64,000 nucleotides of DNA from Microcoleus sp. FACHB-831 (GTDB taxonomy: Bacteria; Cyanobacteriota; Cyanobacteriia; Cyanobacteriales; FACHB-T130). The stretch spans positions 16,258-80,257 of the forward strand of contig NZ_JACJON010000026.1 of assembly GCF_014695585.1 (NCBI RefSeq), in the 5' to 3' direction. Below are positions 26,780-35,844 of the stretch, in pieces (within the stretch, counting starts at the first letter, position 1; each line of letters starts with the position of its first letter). The translations under genes and the position numbers were made by a program. The notes below the pieces were generated by a model. The model made no database searches. It had not been told where the DNA came from and was given only the letters and a program-made list of their open reading frames with translations.

Positions 26780-28441
26780 GTGAGAAAAAAAGTTCTAATT
26801 GCTTGCCTAATCTCGCTGTGTCTGCTAAGTGTGCCCCTAGTCGGAAATGTACTTGCTCAAGATGCATCGCCTACGACAAGTCCTTCTCCAACACTGACGA
26901 GTCCATCACCGGATACTACTTTAGTTTCACCGTCACCGACGGCTACAACAAGCCCAACCGCATCACCGACGGATTCGCCAACTCCAACGCCAACACCGAC
27001 ATCTAGTACCGTGCCTGGGTCGGTTCCGGGGACAAATTCTACTCCAACCGCCGAGCCTACAACAGCTTCTCCAGCGCCCGCTGATACAATAAGCGCTGCC
27101 GACGCTAAAACAGCAGCTGATAATGCTCAATCAGCCGCAGACACCGCTTGGATGTTAGTCTCCTCAGCCCTCGTGCTGCTGATGACTCCAGGGCTGGCTT
27201 TCTTCTACGGGGGATTAGTCAAAGGGCGCAACGTCCTCAACACCATGATGATGAGCTTCGTCCTAATGGGGATTGTTGGTGTTACTTGGGTGTTATGGGG
27301 CTATAGTCTTGCCTTTGGTAATGCATATGAGACAGTCGCAGGTGGCGCAAATCGAATTCAGGCCAATCCTCTAATAGGCAACTTAGACTGGCTGTTTTTG
27401 AACGGCGTTGCCTTCGACAAACCAGACCCAATTGGTTATGCTGCAACGATTCCGCATCAAATCTTCATGGTTTACCAGATGATGTTTGCCATCATCACCC
27501 CGGCGCTGATTTCTGGGGCAATTGTTGAGCGGATGAGTTTCAAGGCATACTTCTGGTTTGTACTGCTTTGGTCTACATTTATCTACTCTCCCCTGGCTCA
27601 CTGGGTTTGGGGCAAAGGCTGGCTCGGCGCTATGGGAGCGTTAGACTTTGCGGGCGGTACAGTCGTACACATCAGCTCTGGTGTTTCTGCTGTCGTCGCC
27701 GCTTGGGTGATTGGACCGCGCAAAAACTTCGCAGTGACGCCACACGCACCCCATAACGTTCCCTACGTCTTGCTGGGAATCGGCCTGCTGTGGTTTGGTT
27801 GGTTTGGCTTTAACGGCGGTAGTGCTTTAGCATCAGGTGCCCTGGCAACGGTTGCCTTTGTCGCCACAATGGTATCTGCGTGTGCTGGCGGTCTAATGTG
27901 GGTCATCCTGGAATGGGTACTCCGGGGCAAACCAACTGCCATCGGTATTGCTAGCGGCTTCCTAGCAGGTCTGGTAGGTATTACGCCTGCGGCAGGATTT
28001 GTTACCCCCGGTTACGCTATCCTCATCGGTTTTATCACCTCTGTTTGCTGTTTCTTCGCGGTCAGTTGGCGGGCCAAATTGCAGTTTGACGACTCTCTGG
28101 ACACTTTTCCAATTCACGGCGTCGGCGGTACTGTAGGGGCGCTTCTGACAGCTCTTTTTGCTACCAATGCCGTCAATCAACTCAAGGGTCCTGATGGAAA
28201 AGTTATGAATCTTGGGCTGGTAGATGGCAATGCAGGGCAACTGGTGACGCAATTCATCGGTGTAGCAGCAACCTACGTTTTCGCGGCTGTTGGCACCTTT
28301 GTTATCCTCAAGGGTCTATCTTTAGTCATGGATCTCCGCGTTAAGCCTGTAGCCGAAGACCAAGGTTTGGATATCAACGAACATGGTGAAGAAGGTTACG
28401 GAGATGAATTTGCTTCTGGCCTGAGTTTTAAGGGCGAGTAA
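26780..28441 (+). CDS. Ammonium transporter (Amt family) with Ser/Thr/Pro-rich N-terminal linker
   Basis: A signal peptide (KKVLIACLISLCLLSVPLVG, then VLAQ) leads to a 75-residue Ser/Thr/Pro-rich low-complexity stretch (SPSPTLTSPSPDTT and similar) and then an Amt core beginning AAWML-like TAWMLVSSALVLLMTPGLAF. FYGGLVKGRNVLNTM, LAHWVWGKGWLGAMGALDFA and DTFPIHGVGGTVGALL are typical. The linker would be periplasmic. Start GTG at 26780 with GAAGGA upstream; a nearby ATG at 26760 is out of frame. The paralogue upstream has a basic tail instead of this linker. Confidence 0.92.
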   Translation: MRKKVLIACLISLCLLSVPLVGNVLAQDASPTTSPSPTLTSPSPDTTLVSPSPTATTSPTASPTDSPTPTPTPTSSTVPGSVPGTNSTPTAEPTTASPAPADTISAADAKTAADNAQSAADTAWMLVSSALVLLMTPGLAFFYGGLVKGRNVLNTMMMSFVLMGIVGVTWVLWGYSLAFGNAYETVAGGANRIQANPLIGNLDWLFLNGVAFDKPDPIGYAATIPHQIFMVYQMMFAIITPALISGAIVERMSFKAYFWFVLLWSTFIYSPLAHWVWGKGWLGAMGALDFAGGTVVHISSGVSAVVAAWVIGPRKNFAVTPHAPHNVPYVLLGIGLLWFGWFGFNGGSALASGALATVAFVATMVSACAGGLMWVILEWVLRGKPTAIGIASGFLAGLVGITPAAGFVTPGYAILIGFITSVCCFFAVSWRAKLQFDDSLDTFPIHGVGGTVGALLTALFATNAVNQLKGPDGKVMNLGLVDGNAGQLVTQFIGVAATYVFAAVGTFVILKGLSLVMDLRVKPVAEDQGLDINEHGEEGYGDEFASGLSFKGE

Positions 28442-28491
28442 GTGACGGGACATTAATTTGTTCGTGTGGGCAATTTAAGATTAGATTCAAC

Positions 28492-29376
28492 GTGTTGCTG
28501 AATCTGATAAGCGTGTTCACTGGCTCAAAAACATTTCCGGCTTGGGCTTTGTTATCCCTAGCTACTAATGGGTTGCTAATGCTGGCAGTCATCCTCTTGC
28601 TCCTACGGGAACACTGGCTGCCCGCTAGTTCGCAAGCAAGTGTTTCTGCGACTCAAGTTAGCCTTCTGAGTAGCCCGCAGGCTCCGCCCCCTAATTTAGG
28701 GCCGCGTCACCAGCTCAATTACGACCAGTGGGTGGCTTTGCTGGGGCGAGAAGCGTCTGTAGCAGCAACACAGCAGCCCAAACATTTAACGATTCTGGCT
28801 GGGGATTCTCTCAGCCTGTGGTTTCCGACCGACTTGTTGCCCCCAGAGCGAACCTGGCTCAATCAGGGAATCTCCGGGGAAACCTCGGCGGGCTTGCTAA
28901 GACGATTGGATCTGTTTGACGAAACTAAGCCGGAGGTCATTTTTGTGATGATCGGCATCAATGACCTGATCCGGGGGGTAAAAAACGAGACGATTTTGGC
29001 TAACCAGCGACAGATTATTAAATATCTGCGGCGGGTTCATCCCCGAAGCCAGGTTGTGGTTCAATCGATTTTGCCCCACGGTGGAGAGGCAACAACTTGG
29101 GAAGGCCGCGATCGCCTCTTGGCAATTCCTAACAGCCGCATCCAGGAAATTAACAAGCAACTGGCTGCGATCGCTGCTGCTGAAGGCGCTCTTTATCTCG
29201 ATTTACATCCCCTGTTTGCGGATGCTAATGGCAATCTCCGTTCTGTACTCACCTCAGATGGCTTGCACTTGAGTCCCCAAGGCTATATGGTGTGGCGTTC
29301 TGCCCTCCAGGTGTTTGCTCAGTTCAAAATTGAGGAAGCCGGAGCTAATAGCCAGCCTTACCGTAGAAGGCGATAA
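28492..29376 (+). CDS. SGNH/GDSL-type hydrolase, membrane anchored
   Basis: One N-terminal helix (LATNGLLMLAVILLLL) anchors the protein. The hydrolase domain has the nucleophile block ILAGDSLSLW, the Gly block NQGISGETSAG, the Asn block MIGINDLIRG and the catalytic DGLHLSPQGY. Substrate may be an ester on lipid or polysaccharide. It starts with GTG at 28492, 50 bp after the second amt gene on the same strand, possibly cotranscribed. Confidence 0.85.
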   Translation: MLLNLISVFTGSKTFPAWALLSLATNGLLMLAVILLLLREHWLPASSQASVSATQVSLLSSPQAPPPNLGPRHQLNYDQWVALLGREASVAATQQPKHLTILAGDSLSLWFPTDLLPPERTWLNQGISGETSAGLLRRLDLFDETKPEVIFVMIGINDLIRGVKNETILANQRQIIKYLRRVHPRSQVVVQSILPHGGEATTWEGRDRLLAIPNSRIQEINKQLAAIAAAEGALYLDLHPLFADANGNLRSVLTSDGLHLSPQGYMVWRSALQVFAQFKIEEAGANSQPYRRRR

Positions 29377-29868
29377 CTATCCCCGCACAGCAAAATTCGC
29401 CATTGGCAGATCTTTTGTTGTAGCGGTTCTGCTTTGGAGCAAATCAACACCACTGATGAACAGAATAAAATAAATTTAATATCTATATAGATTTTTAGTT
29501 ATTAAGGGTGTCGTAATCTCCCTATTCATCCCTATCAGGGAGCGAAACAACCTAACTTAAGCTGTAATTCCTTCCCAATGCTGCTGGAAGTTTTATAGAT
29601 TGCTCGGCGACAATAAGTTGGGTGTAAGGGTTTTATTTCTTACTTTCAATATTTGTAACTTATCTAAAGACCAAGTTTGATTAAAATCATTTATAACAGG
29701 TGATGTTAGGCAGGTTCGCTTTAGCAAGAGAAAAGTAACCCGTAGCGTTGGTAAAAAACAAATAGCTTCAGACTTAGGAATGGCGATCGCCCGCGTTGCA
29801 GCCCAACCATTCTATGATCGAGTGGAATCAAGCTTGACAAGCATCAGTCATTTCACGGGACGCGCCCA
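29377..29868. other. Intergenic region before ispH
   Basis: This 490-bp stretch is AT-rich in its middle part and presumably contains the ispH promoter. A short frame beginning near 29780 overlaps the ispH 5' end in another frame and is a shadow. I see no assignable regulatory element. Confidence 0.5.
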
Positions 29869-31077
29869 ATGGATACGAAAGCCTTTAAACGATCGCTCCA
29901 ACAATCTGAAAACTACCACCGCAAGGGATTTGGGCACCAAGAAGAAGTCGCCAATCTATTGCGCTCAGAGTATCAAAGCAATCTAATTCAGAAAATTCGC
30001 GAAAGCAACTACACGCTAAAACGCGGTGATGTCACCATCCGGCTAGCCCAGTCTTTTGGCTTTTGCTGGGGCGTTGAGCGTGCTGTCGCAATGGCTTATG
30101 AAACTCGTCAGCACTTCCCCACAGAAAAAATTTGGATTACCAACGAAATCATTCACAACCCTTCCGTAAATCAGCGGTTGCTTGAAATGCAGGTGGAATT
30201 CGTTCCTATGCAAGCAGGTATTAAAGATTTCTCTGTTGTCGGTGCGGGTGACGTTGTAATTTTACCCGCGTTTGGTGCTAGCGTTCAGGAAATGCAGTTG
30301 CTCAACGACAACGGGTGCAAGATTGTCGATACAACTTGCCCTTGGGTTTCCAAAGTTTGGAATACCGTCGAAAAGCACAAGAAAAAAGATTACACCTCGA
30401 TTATTCACGGCAAGTACAACCACGAAGAAACAGTCGCTACTAGCTCTTTTGCGGGTAAATATTTAATCGTGCTGAATATGGCACAAGCTGAGTATGTCGC
30501 CAGCTACATTCTCAACGGCGGAAATCGCGATGAATTTATGGCGAAATTTAGTAAAGCCTTTTCTGTTGGGTTTGACCCCGATGTAGACTTAGAACGAATT
30601 GGCATTGCTAATCAGACAACGATGCTTAAAGGCGAAACAGAACAGATTGGTAAGCTATTTGAGCGCACCATGATGAAGAAGTATGGCCCAACTGAATTAA
30701 ACGAACATTTCCAAAGCTTCAACACAATCTGCGATGCGACTCAAGAGCGCCAAGACGCCATGTTTGAGCTAGTAGATGAAAAACTAGATTTAATGGTGGT
30801 AATTGGCGGTTTTAATTCCTCGAATACCACGCATTTGCAAGAAATTGCAATTGAGCGGGAAATTCCTTCTTATCACATCGATAGTGCCGAGCGTATTATA
30901 GATGCGAACCGGATTGAACATAAGCCATTGGGGGGCAATTTGGAAGTGAAAGAAGGTTGGTTGCCTAACGGCGAAATCGTCGTGGGAATTACCTCTGGTG
31001 CTTCAACACCCGATAAAGTAGTTGAGGATGCAATCGAGAAGATTTTTGAGTTGAAAGCAGCTACTGCTGTTGTTTAG
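29869..31077 (+). CDS. ispH: 4-hydroxy-3-methylbut-2-enyl diphosphate reductase IspH
   Basis: IspH is the last enzyme of the MEP isoprenoid pathway. The three iron-sulfur cysteines are in [24 protein letters not shown] and [22 protein letters not shown] is the substrate loop. The 402-residue length with an N-terminal helical extension ([18 protein letters not shown]) is the cyanobacterial/plant form. ATG at 29869. Confidence 0.95.
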   Translation: MDTKAFKRSLQQSENYHRKGFGHQEEVANLLRSEYQSNLIQKIRESNYTLKRGDVTIRLAQSFGFCWGVERAVAMAYETRQHFPTEKIWITNEIIHNPSVNQRLLEMQVEFVPMQAGIKDFSVVGAGDVVILPAFGASVQEMQLLNDNGCKIVDTTCPWVSKVWNTVEKHKKKDYTSIIHGKYNHEETVATSSFAGKYLIVLNMAQAEYVASYILNGGNRDEFMAKFSKAFSVGFDPDVDLERIGIANQTTMLKGETEQIGKLFERTMMKKYGPTELNEHFQSFNTICDATQERQDAMFELVDEKLDLMVVIGGFNSSNTTHLQEIAIEREIPSYHIDSAERIIDANRIEHKPLGGNLEVKEGWLPNGEIVVGITSGASTPDKVVEDAIEKIFELKAATAVV

Positions 31078-31264
31078 ATTTAGTTAGTTATTGGGGAGAT
31101 AGCAGCACTATAAAACATTCCACGGTGTAGGGTCGATGTCCCTGCGATCGCTAAAAAAATGCCAATATAGATGGCTGCTGTCTCTTTCCTTGTAAAAATG
31201 CTAGTTAGATAAGCATTTTTAAAAAATAACTGTTTACAGGGCTGCACGAAAGGAGAAATTAAAA

Positions 31265-31564
31265 ATGCTGTTCATGTTGAGAGTACGCATAGAAATTACA
31301 GGGCGATCGCCTGACAACTTGCGGAACCGTTTAGCTCAAGAAATAGAAACAATACTAGCAGCAAAAGCCGCAGGTAAGGTTTTGGGTATGTATAAAGTCG
31401 CAGGACGAAAACTTTTGGTAGCCATTATTGATGCCGAGTCTCACGATGAGTTAGATCGTTACATTGCCAATCTACCAATGGCGCCTTTCCTAGAAGTAGA
31501 GGAAATTTTGCCACTGCGGGAGTATGAGGCGGTAGCAGAAGAAATGAAGCAGCGTTTGCAATAA
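31265..31564 (+). CDS. Muconolactone isomerase-like small protein
   Basis: The 99-residue protein fits the MIase family (ferredoxin-like fold): LFMLRVRIEI start, AGKVLGMYKVAGRKLLVAII centre and DRYIANLPMAPFLEVEEILP near the end. True muconolactone isomerases act in aromatic degradation; no such pathway genes are near, so this cyanobacterial member probably does something else. AAAGGAGAAATT precedes ATG 31265, a strong ribosome binding site. Confidence 0.7.
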   Translation: MLFMLRVRIEITGRSPDNLRNRLAQEIETILAAKAAGKVLGMYKVAGRKLLVAIIDAESHDELDRYIANLPMAPFLEVEEILPLREYEAVAEEMKQRLQ

Positions 31565-31782
31565 ATCAAGTTTATATTTTGCCCCGTCAGGGTTTCTCCC
31601 GCTCGGATATTTTGGATTAAAATAACATTTTACACATCTATGTCCGCAGGCTAACACCTGGGGCTAGACAAACCAAGTCTGCACAGGCGGAACGAGAAAA
31701 AACAACTAATATTAAAGCCGCCGCAGACAGGCTTTAATCACAGCTACCCACCATTCAGAATGTGGGAAATTTGGAGGAAACA

Positions 31783-34011
31783 TTGTTGGTAATTCTTTTC
31801 TCCTTTACCCTTTTTGTCAGTGCATTCCTACTTTTTTGGGTACAGCTGATGGTAGCCAAAATGATCTTGCCATTATTAGGCGGATCTCCATCAGTATGGA
31901 ACACCTGTCAGCTGTTTTTTCAAGCAGCTTTATTGCTTGGCTATGGATATTCCCATCTCACAACAAGTTGGTGGGGTACGCGGCGACAAGCAGCAATTCA
32001 TACCCTTGTACTTTTATTGCCCATCGCTTTTTTACCAATTACTACAGCTAAAGGTTGGCTACCTCCTCACGAAGCTAATCCTATTCCTTGGTTGCTAGGT
32101 TTGTTGGTTATATCTGTTGGCTTGCCTTTTTTTGTGATTTCTACCAGTGCGCCTTTGGTGCAGAAGTGGTTTGCAGACACCAATAGTCCAGCAAGTCGCG
32201 ATCCTTATTTTCTATATACGGCGAGTAATATTGGTAGCATTTTAGGGCTGCTTTTTTATCCAGCTTTGATTGAGCCAAATTTTTCTTTGACGCGCCAGAG
32301 TTGGTTATGGTCAATAAGTTATGGATTGCTGGTTTTATTAATAATTGGATGTGCAGTATGTTTGTGGCGATCGCCTATAAAAGGCAAAAGTGAAGATAAA
32401 GAATTAAGAGGCGATAAATCGCCGTCTCTACAAGAACAAAACTCTTCTTTTCCTCCCACTATTCAACAGAAATCCCAGTGGGTATTATTATCTTTTATTC
32501 CTTCCAGCCTACTTCTAGGAGTTACAACTTATATAACAACAGACATTGCAGCTATCCCGCTGCTCTGGGCTGTGCCATTGGCTATTTATCTATTTACATT
32601 CATTTTGGCTTTCAGCCGCAAACCGCTACTTCCTCGTAGCAGTTTGGCGGGGTTTTTACCTTTATTATTGACAGCGCTGATTGTTTTATCTTTGCTTAAA
32701 GTAATGCAGCCCGTTTGGGTGTTACTTCCTTTACATTTACTAGGATTCTTTATTGCGGCGAGTGTTTTTCACGGGGAATTAGCTCAAAATCGTCCTAGCG
32801 CGGACTATTTGACAAGTTTTTATTTCTGGCTGGGAGTTGGTGGGGTATTAGGTGGATTGTTTAACGCGATCGCTGCACCTCTACTATTCCCATCTGTTCT
32901 AGAATATCCTCTGATGATGTTACTGAGTATCGTATTAGTGCGAACTCCATCACCAGATTTAGAGGAATCTTCTATCTTCAATTTGAAGAAAACTTTACCT
33001 ATTAGTATAGGTATTTTACTAGGTTCTCTCCTAGTCGGGATGCAGTTTAGAACCTTTAATAACAATTTGCTGGGCAGTATTTTTGCCCTTGGCATTCTTA
33101 TTGCCATTCGTTATGCTTTTAAACTAAACCCAATACGATTTGGTGTCGGTATAGCGTCGATTGTACTGCTCAGTTTATTCTACATACCAAGCATGGGTAG
33201 ATTGCTCGATACTGAGCGCAATTTCTTTGGCATTAATCGGGTATTGTATGACAGGCGCGGAAACTACCACACTCTTCTACATGGAACTACCGTGCATGGA
33301 AAACAAAGTTTAGATCCACAACGACGAACAGAACCGTTAACCTACTTTTATCCTAGTGGCCCAATTGGGCAAGTATTCAAGTCTTTTAATAATAGTCAAC
33401 GTCTATCTAATGTTGCTGTGATGGGATTGGGTATCGGAACTCTCGCTGCATACTCAGAACCAGGACAACAGTGGACTTTCTACGAAATAGATCCAACTGT
33501 GGAAAAGCTGGCTCGCGACAGTCGTTATTTTACATTTTTACAAGACTCAAAAGCAGCGGTGTCTGTAGTTTTAGGTGATGCTCGTCTGCGATTGATGGAT
33601 GTGCCTGAAAATAGCTATGATGCACTCGTGATGGATGCTTTTAGTTCTGATTCTATACCAGTACATTTGGTGACGAGGGAAGCAATTCAGCTTTACTTGA
33701 GCAAGTTAAAAAAGCAGGGTTTATTGATAATTAATATTTCCAATCGCTATATTAATTTGGAACCTGTGTTAGGTGCTTTAGCTCGTAATTTAGGTTTATC
33801 CACGCTGAGACAGTTGGAATTAGATGTTTCTGCTAGTGAGAAGGAAATGGGTAAATCTGCTTCTCATTGGGTTTTGTTAGCACGCGATCGCAGCGATTTT
33901 GCCAACCTTATCAACGATCCGCGCTGGCAACCCATCCCAGAAAATTTGGATGCTCCTTTGTGGACAGATGATTTCTCAAATATCTTCGGCGTACTGCGTG
34001 CTTTGAAATGA
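31783..34011 (+). CDS. Fused membrane protein/spermidine synthase-like methyltransferase
   Basis: The N-terminal two-thirds have about 10-12 transmembrane helices, starting VSAFLLFWVQLMVAKMILPL and including the segment LGGSPSVWNTCQLFFQAALL. The C-terminal 250 residues are a spermidine synthase-like Rossmann domain: VAVMGLGIGTLAAYSEPG, TFYEIDPTVEKLARD, VLGDARLRL and MDAFSSDSIPVHL. Such fusions are common; whether they make polyamines is unclear. Start: GGAGGAAA at 31773 points to TTG at 31783 or 31786, not GTG at 31762. Confidence 0.85.
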   Translation: MLVILFSFTLFVSAFLLFWVQLMVAKMILPLLGGSPSVWNTCQLFFQAALLLGYGYSHLTTSWWGTRRQAAIHTLVLLLPIAFLPITTAKGWLPPHEANPIPWLLGLLVISVGLPFFVISTSAPLVQKWFADTNSPASRDPYFLYTASNIGSILGLLFYPALIEPNFSLTRQSWLWSISYGLLVLLIIGCAVCLWRSPIKGKSEDKELRGDKSPSLQEQNSSFPPTIQQKSQWVLLSFIPSSLLLGVTTYITTDIAAIPLLWAVPLAIYLFTFILAFSRKPLLPRSSLAGFLPLLLTALIVLSLLKVMQPVWVLLPLHLLGFFIAASVFHGELAQNRPSADYLTSFYFWLGVGGVLGGLFNAIAAPLLFPSVLEYPLMMLLSIVLVRTPSPDLEESSIFNLKKTLPISIGILLGSLLVGMQFRTFNNNLLGSIFALGILIAIRYAFKLNPIRFGVGIASIVLLSLFYIPSMGRLLDTERNFFGINRVLYDRRGNYHTLLHGTTVHGKQSLDPQRRTEPLTYFYPSGPIGQVFKSFNNSQRLSNVAVMGLGIGTLAAYSEPGQQWTFYEIDPTVEKLARDSRYFTFLQDSKAAVSVVLGDARLRLMDVPENSYDALVMDAFSSDSIPVHLVTREAIQLYLSKLKKQGLLIINISNRYINLEPVLGALARNLGLSTLRQLELDVSASEKEMGKSASHWVLLARDRSDFANLINDPRWQPIPENLDAPLWTDDFSNIFGVLRALK

Positions 34012-34102
34012 TTATAAATATTAAAAAAAGGTGCCAGCCATTACTTGTTATTTAAGGCAAATTTACCCCCGCTCACGGTATCTAAATCGGGGATAATTAC
34101 TA

Positions 34103-34137
34103 CCCCTCTCCTGGCAGAAGAGGGGCAAGAGGAGAGG
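34103..34137. repeat. Hairpin between convergent genes
   Basis: CCCCTCT/AGAGGGG and the alternative CCTCTCCT/AGGAGAGG can form mutually exclusive stems. It is located between the converging spermidine synthase-like gene and glgA and may act as a terminator, though without a T-run; it also resembles a dispersed cyanobacterial repeat. Confidence 0.5.
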
Positions 34138-34140
34138 TAC

Positions 34141-35613
34141 TTATTTGTGCCGAATCAATTCGTAAATTTCTAGATATTCCTTACCTGGATAGTTCCATGA
34201 GTAGTCATAACTCATGCCCTGAAGCACGAGTTGGCGAAACTCTTCTGGCTCCTGATACCACAAGTCAAATGCCCGATTCATTGTAGACTCCAAAGCAGAA
34301 TAATCTGCTTCCTGGAACACATAACCATTGCGCTGTTCGGGCAAGCGATCGCTATCGTAATCTCGGTCAAACACTGTATTCACCAAACCGCCGACTCCCC
34401 GCACAATTGGTACAGTGCCATACTTCAAACCAATCATCTGTGTCAGCCCGCACGGTTCGTAGTTGCTGGGAACTACGATCGTATCTGCCCCGGCATAAAT
34501 TAGGTGGGACAATTCTTCATTAAATCCAAGTTCTAAATGAACGTCGGGGTTATCGTTCAAGAACTGTTTTTCGTGCCGGAAATGAGCGTTTATTCCTGCT
34601 TCTGTCGCCGAACCTAGCAGAACAAATTGCCCTCCCCTCGCGAGGGTATGATAAATCGCATGATGGACGAGATGAACGCCTTTTTGATCGTCCAATCGAC
34701 CGATGTATGCAACGATGGGTTTATCTGCGTCGCGCAGTAGCAGGCGATCGCGTAAAGCTTTTTTGTTCTTTGCTTTCCCTTCCAGGTTTTCCTTAGTGTA
34801 CTTATAAGGAATGTAGCGGTCTGTTTCGGGGTTCCAAAAATCATTATCAATACCGTTAAGAATCCCGCGAAACTTACTTTGGTACAAATGCAAAGTGTGA
34901 CCCAATCCATAACCAAACTCACCGTGATGAGCTTCCCAAGCGTGATGAGGCGAAACTGTAGTTACATAATTCGAGTAAACGATGCCCCCTTTCATAAAGT
35001 TCAATGCAAAGGGGTTGAAATTATCGCGCAGGCGATCGTATTGGAAATAATATGATTCTTGATTCAGACCTGTTGCCCAAAGAATTTCGCTACCTCCCAT
35101 TCCTTGATGCTTAAAGTTGTGAATGGTGTAGCATACCCGTTGGTTCCCCATCTCATACTTATAGTTTTCAAAGAGCATAACTGGAACTAAGCCAGTCTGC
35201 CAGTCATGGCAATGGATGATATCGGGACGCTTATTACTCTTGAGCAAAAATTCCAGCGCGGCTTTGCTGAAGAATGCAAACCGCATATTATCGTCGTTAC
35301 AACCGTAATAACAGCCCCGGTTGAAGAAGTTATCGCCGGAATGGGGTTCGATAAAAAAACACACGCGCCCGTGTACCCAACCGCAATAGACAGAACAGTG
35401 GATCTGACCGCCAAACCAGGGCACCCACAGATCGCGATATGCATCGTGGAGTCCCCAGATATGGTCATAGCGCATGCAATCATACATAGGCAGAATTAGC
35501 TCTACCGCATGACCGCGACTTTCTAGCTCTCTGCTGAGTCCGTAAACTACATCGCCTAAACCTCCCGCTTTGATTACAGGAGCGCATTCAGAGGCGATTT
35601 GCACAATGTACAT
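34141..35613 (-). CDS. glgA: Glycogen synthase GlgA
   Basis: GlgA (GT5) adds glucose from ADP-glucose to glycogen. KAGGLGDVVYGLSREL near the N-terminus is the ADP-glucose site; PDIIHCHDWQTGLVP, YIGRLDDQKGVHLV and PSNYEPCGLTQMIGLKYGT are present in order. ATG at 35613 (MYIVQIASE) follows a GGAG sequence; the frame is open 35 codons upstream but that part is not conserved-looking. The 490-residue length is normal for the cyanobacterial second isoform type. Confidence 0.93.
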   Translation of the reverse strand: MYIVQIASECAPVIKAGGLGDVVYGLSRELESRGHAVELILPMYDCMRYDHIWGLHDAYRDLWVPWFGGQIHCSVYCGWVHGRVCFFIEPHSGDNFFNRGCYYGCNDDNMRFAFFSKAALEFLLKSNKRPDIIHCHDWQTGLVPVMLFENYKYEMGNQRVCYTIHNFKHQGMGGSEILWATGLNQESYYFQYDRLRDNFNPFALNFMKGGIVYSNYVTTVSPHHAWEAHHGEFGYGLGHTLHLYQSKFRGILNGIDNDFWNPETDRYIPYKYTKENLEGKAKNKKALRDRLLLRDADKPIVAYIGRLDDQKGVHLVHHAIYHTLARGGQFVLLGSATEAGINAHFRHEKQFLNDNPDVHLELGFNEELSHLIYAGADTIVVPSNYEPCGLTQMIGLKYGTVPIVRGVGGLVNTVFDRDYDSDRLPEQRNGYVFQEADYSALESTMNRAFDLWYQEPEEFRQLVLQGMSYDYSWNYPGKEYLEIYELIRHK

Positions 35614-35844
35614 TTTTATTTCTCCGTCAAAGAAAATATATTTTCTTAACTTCACAAAAGTATATATTTTCCTGACCAATACGCAACCTGACCAATGGGA
35701 ATAAACAGCTTGTTGCAAAACGCAGCCATAAGAAGTTGAGCGATCGCTCCTTTAGTTACTGCAAGATAATACGCTCCACCATTGATTTCACGGTTTTGCC
35801 CGCTTGAAGTTAATGCTAAGTGCCGCAGAATATTGAATTAGCCG

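Noticed and set aside
31565..31782. Possible regulatory RNA before the spermidine synthase-like gene
   Set aside because: The region has short complementary stretches of the dispersed-repeat kind but no structure I could match to a known riboswitch.
35206..35499. Plus-strand 97-codon frame inside glgA
   Set aside because: Antisense shadow of a strongly conserved gene.
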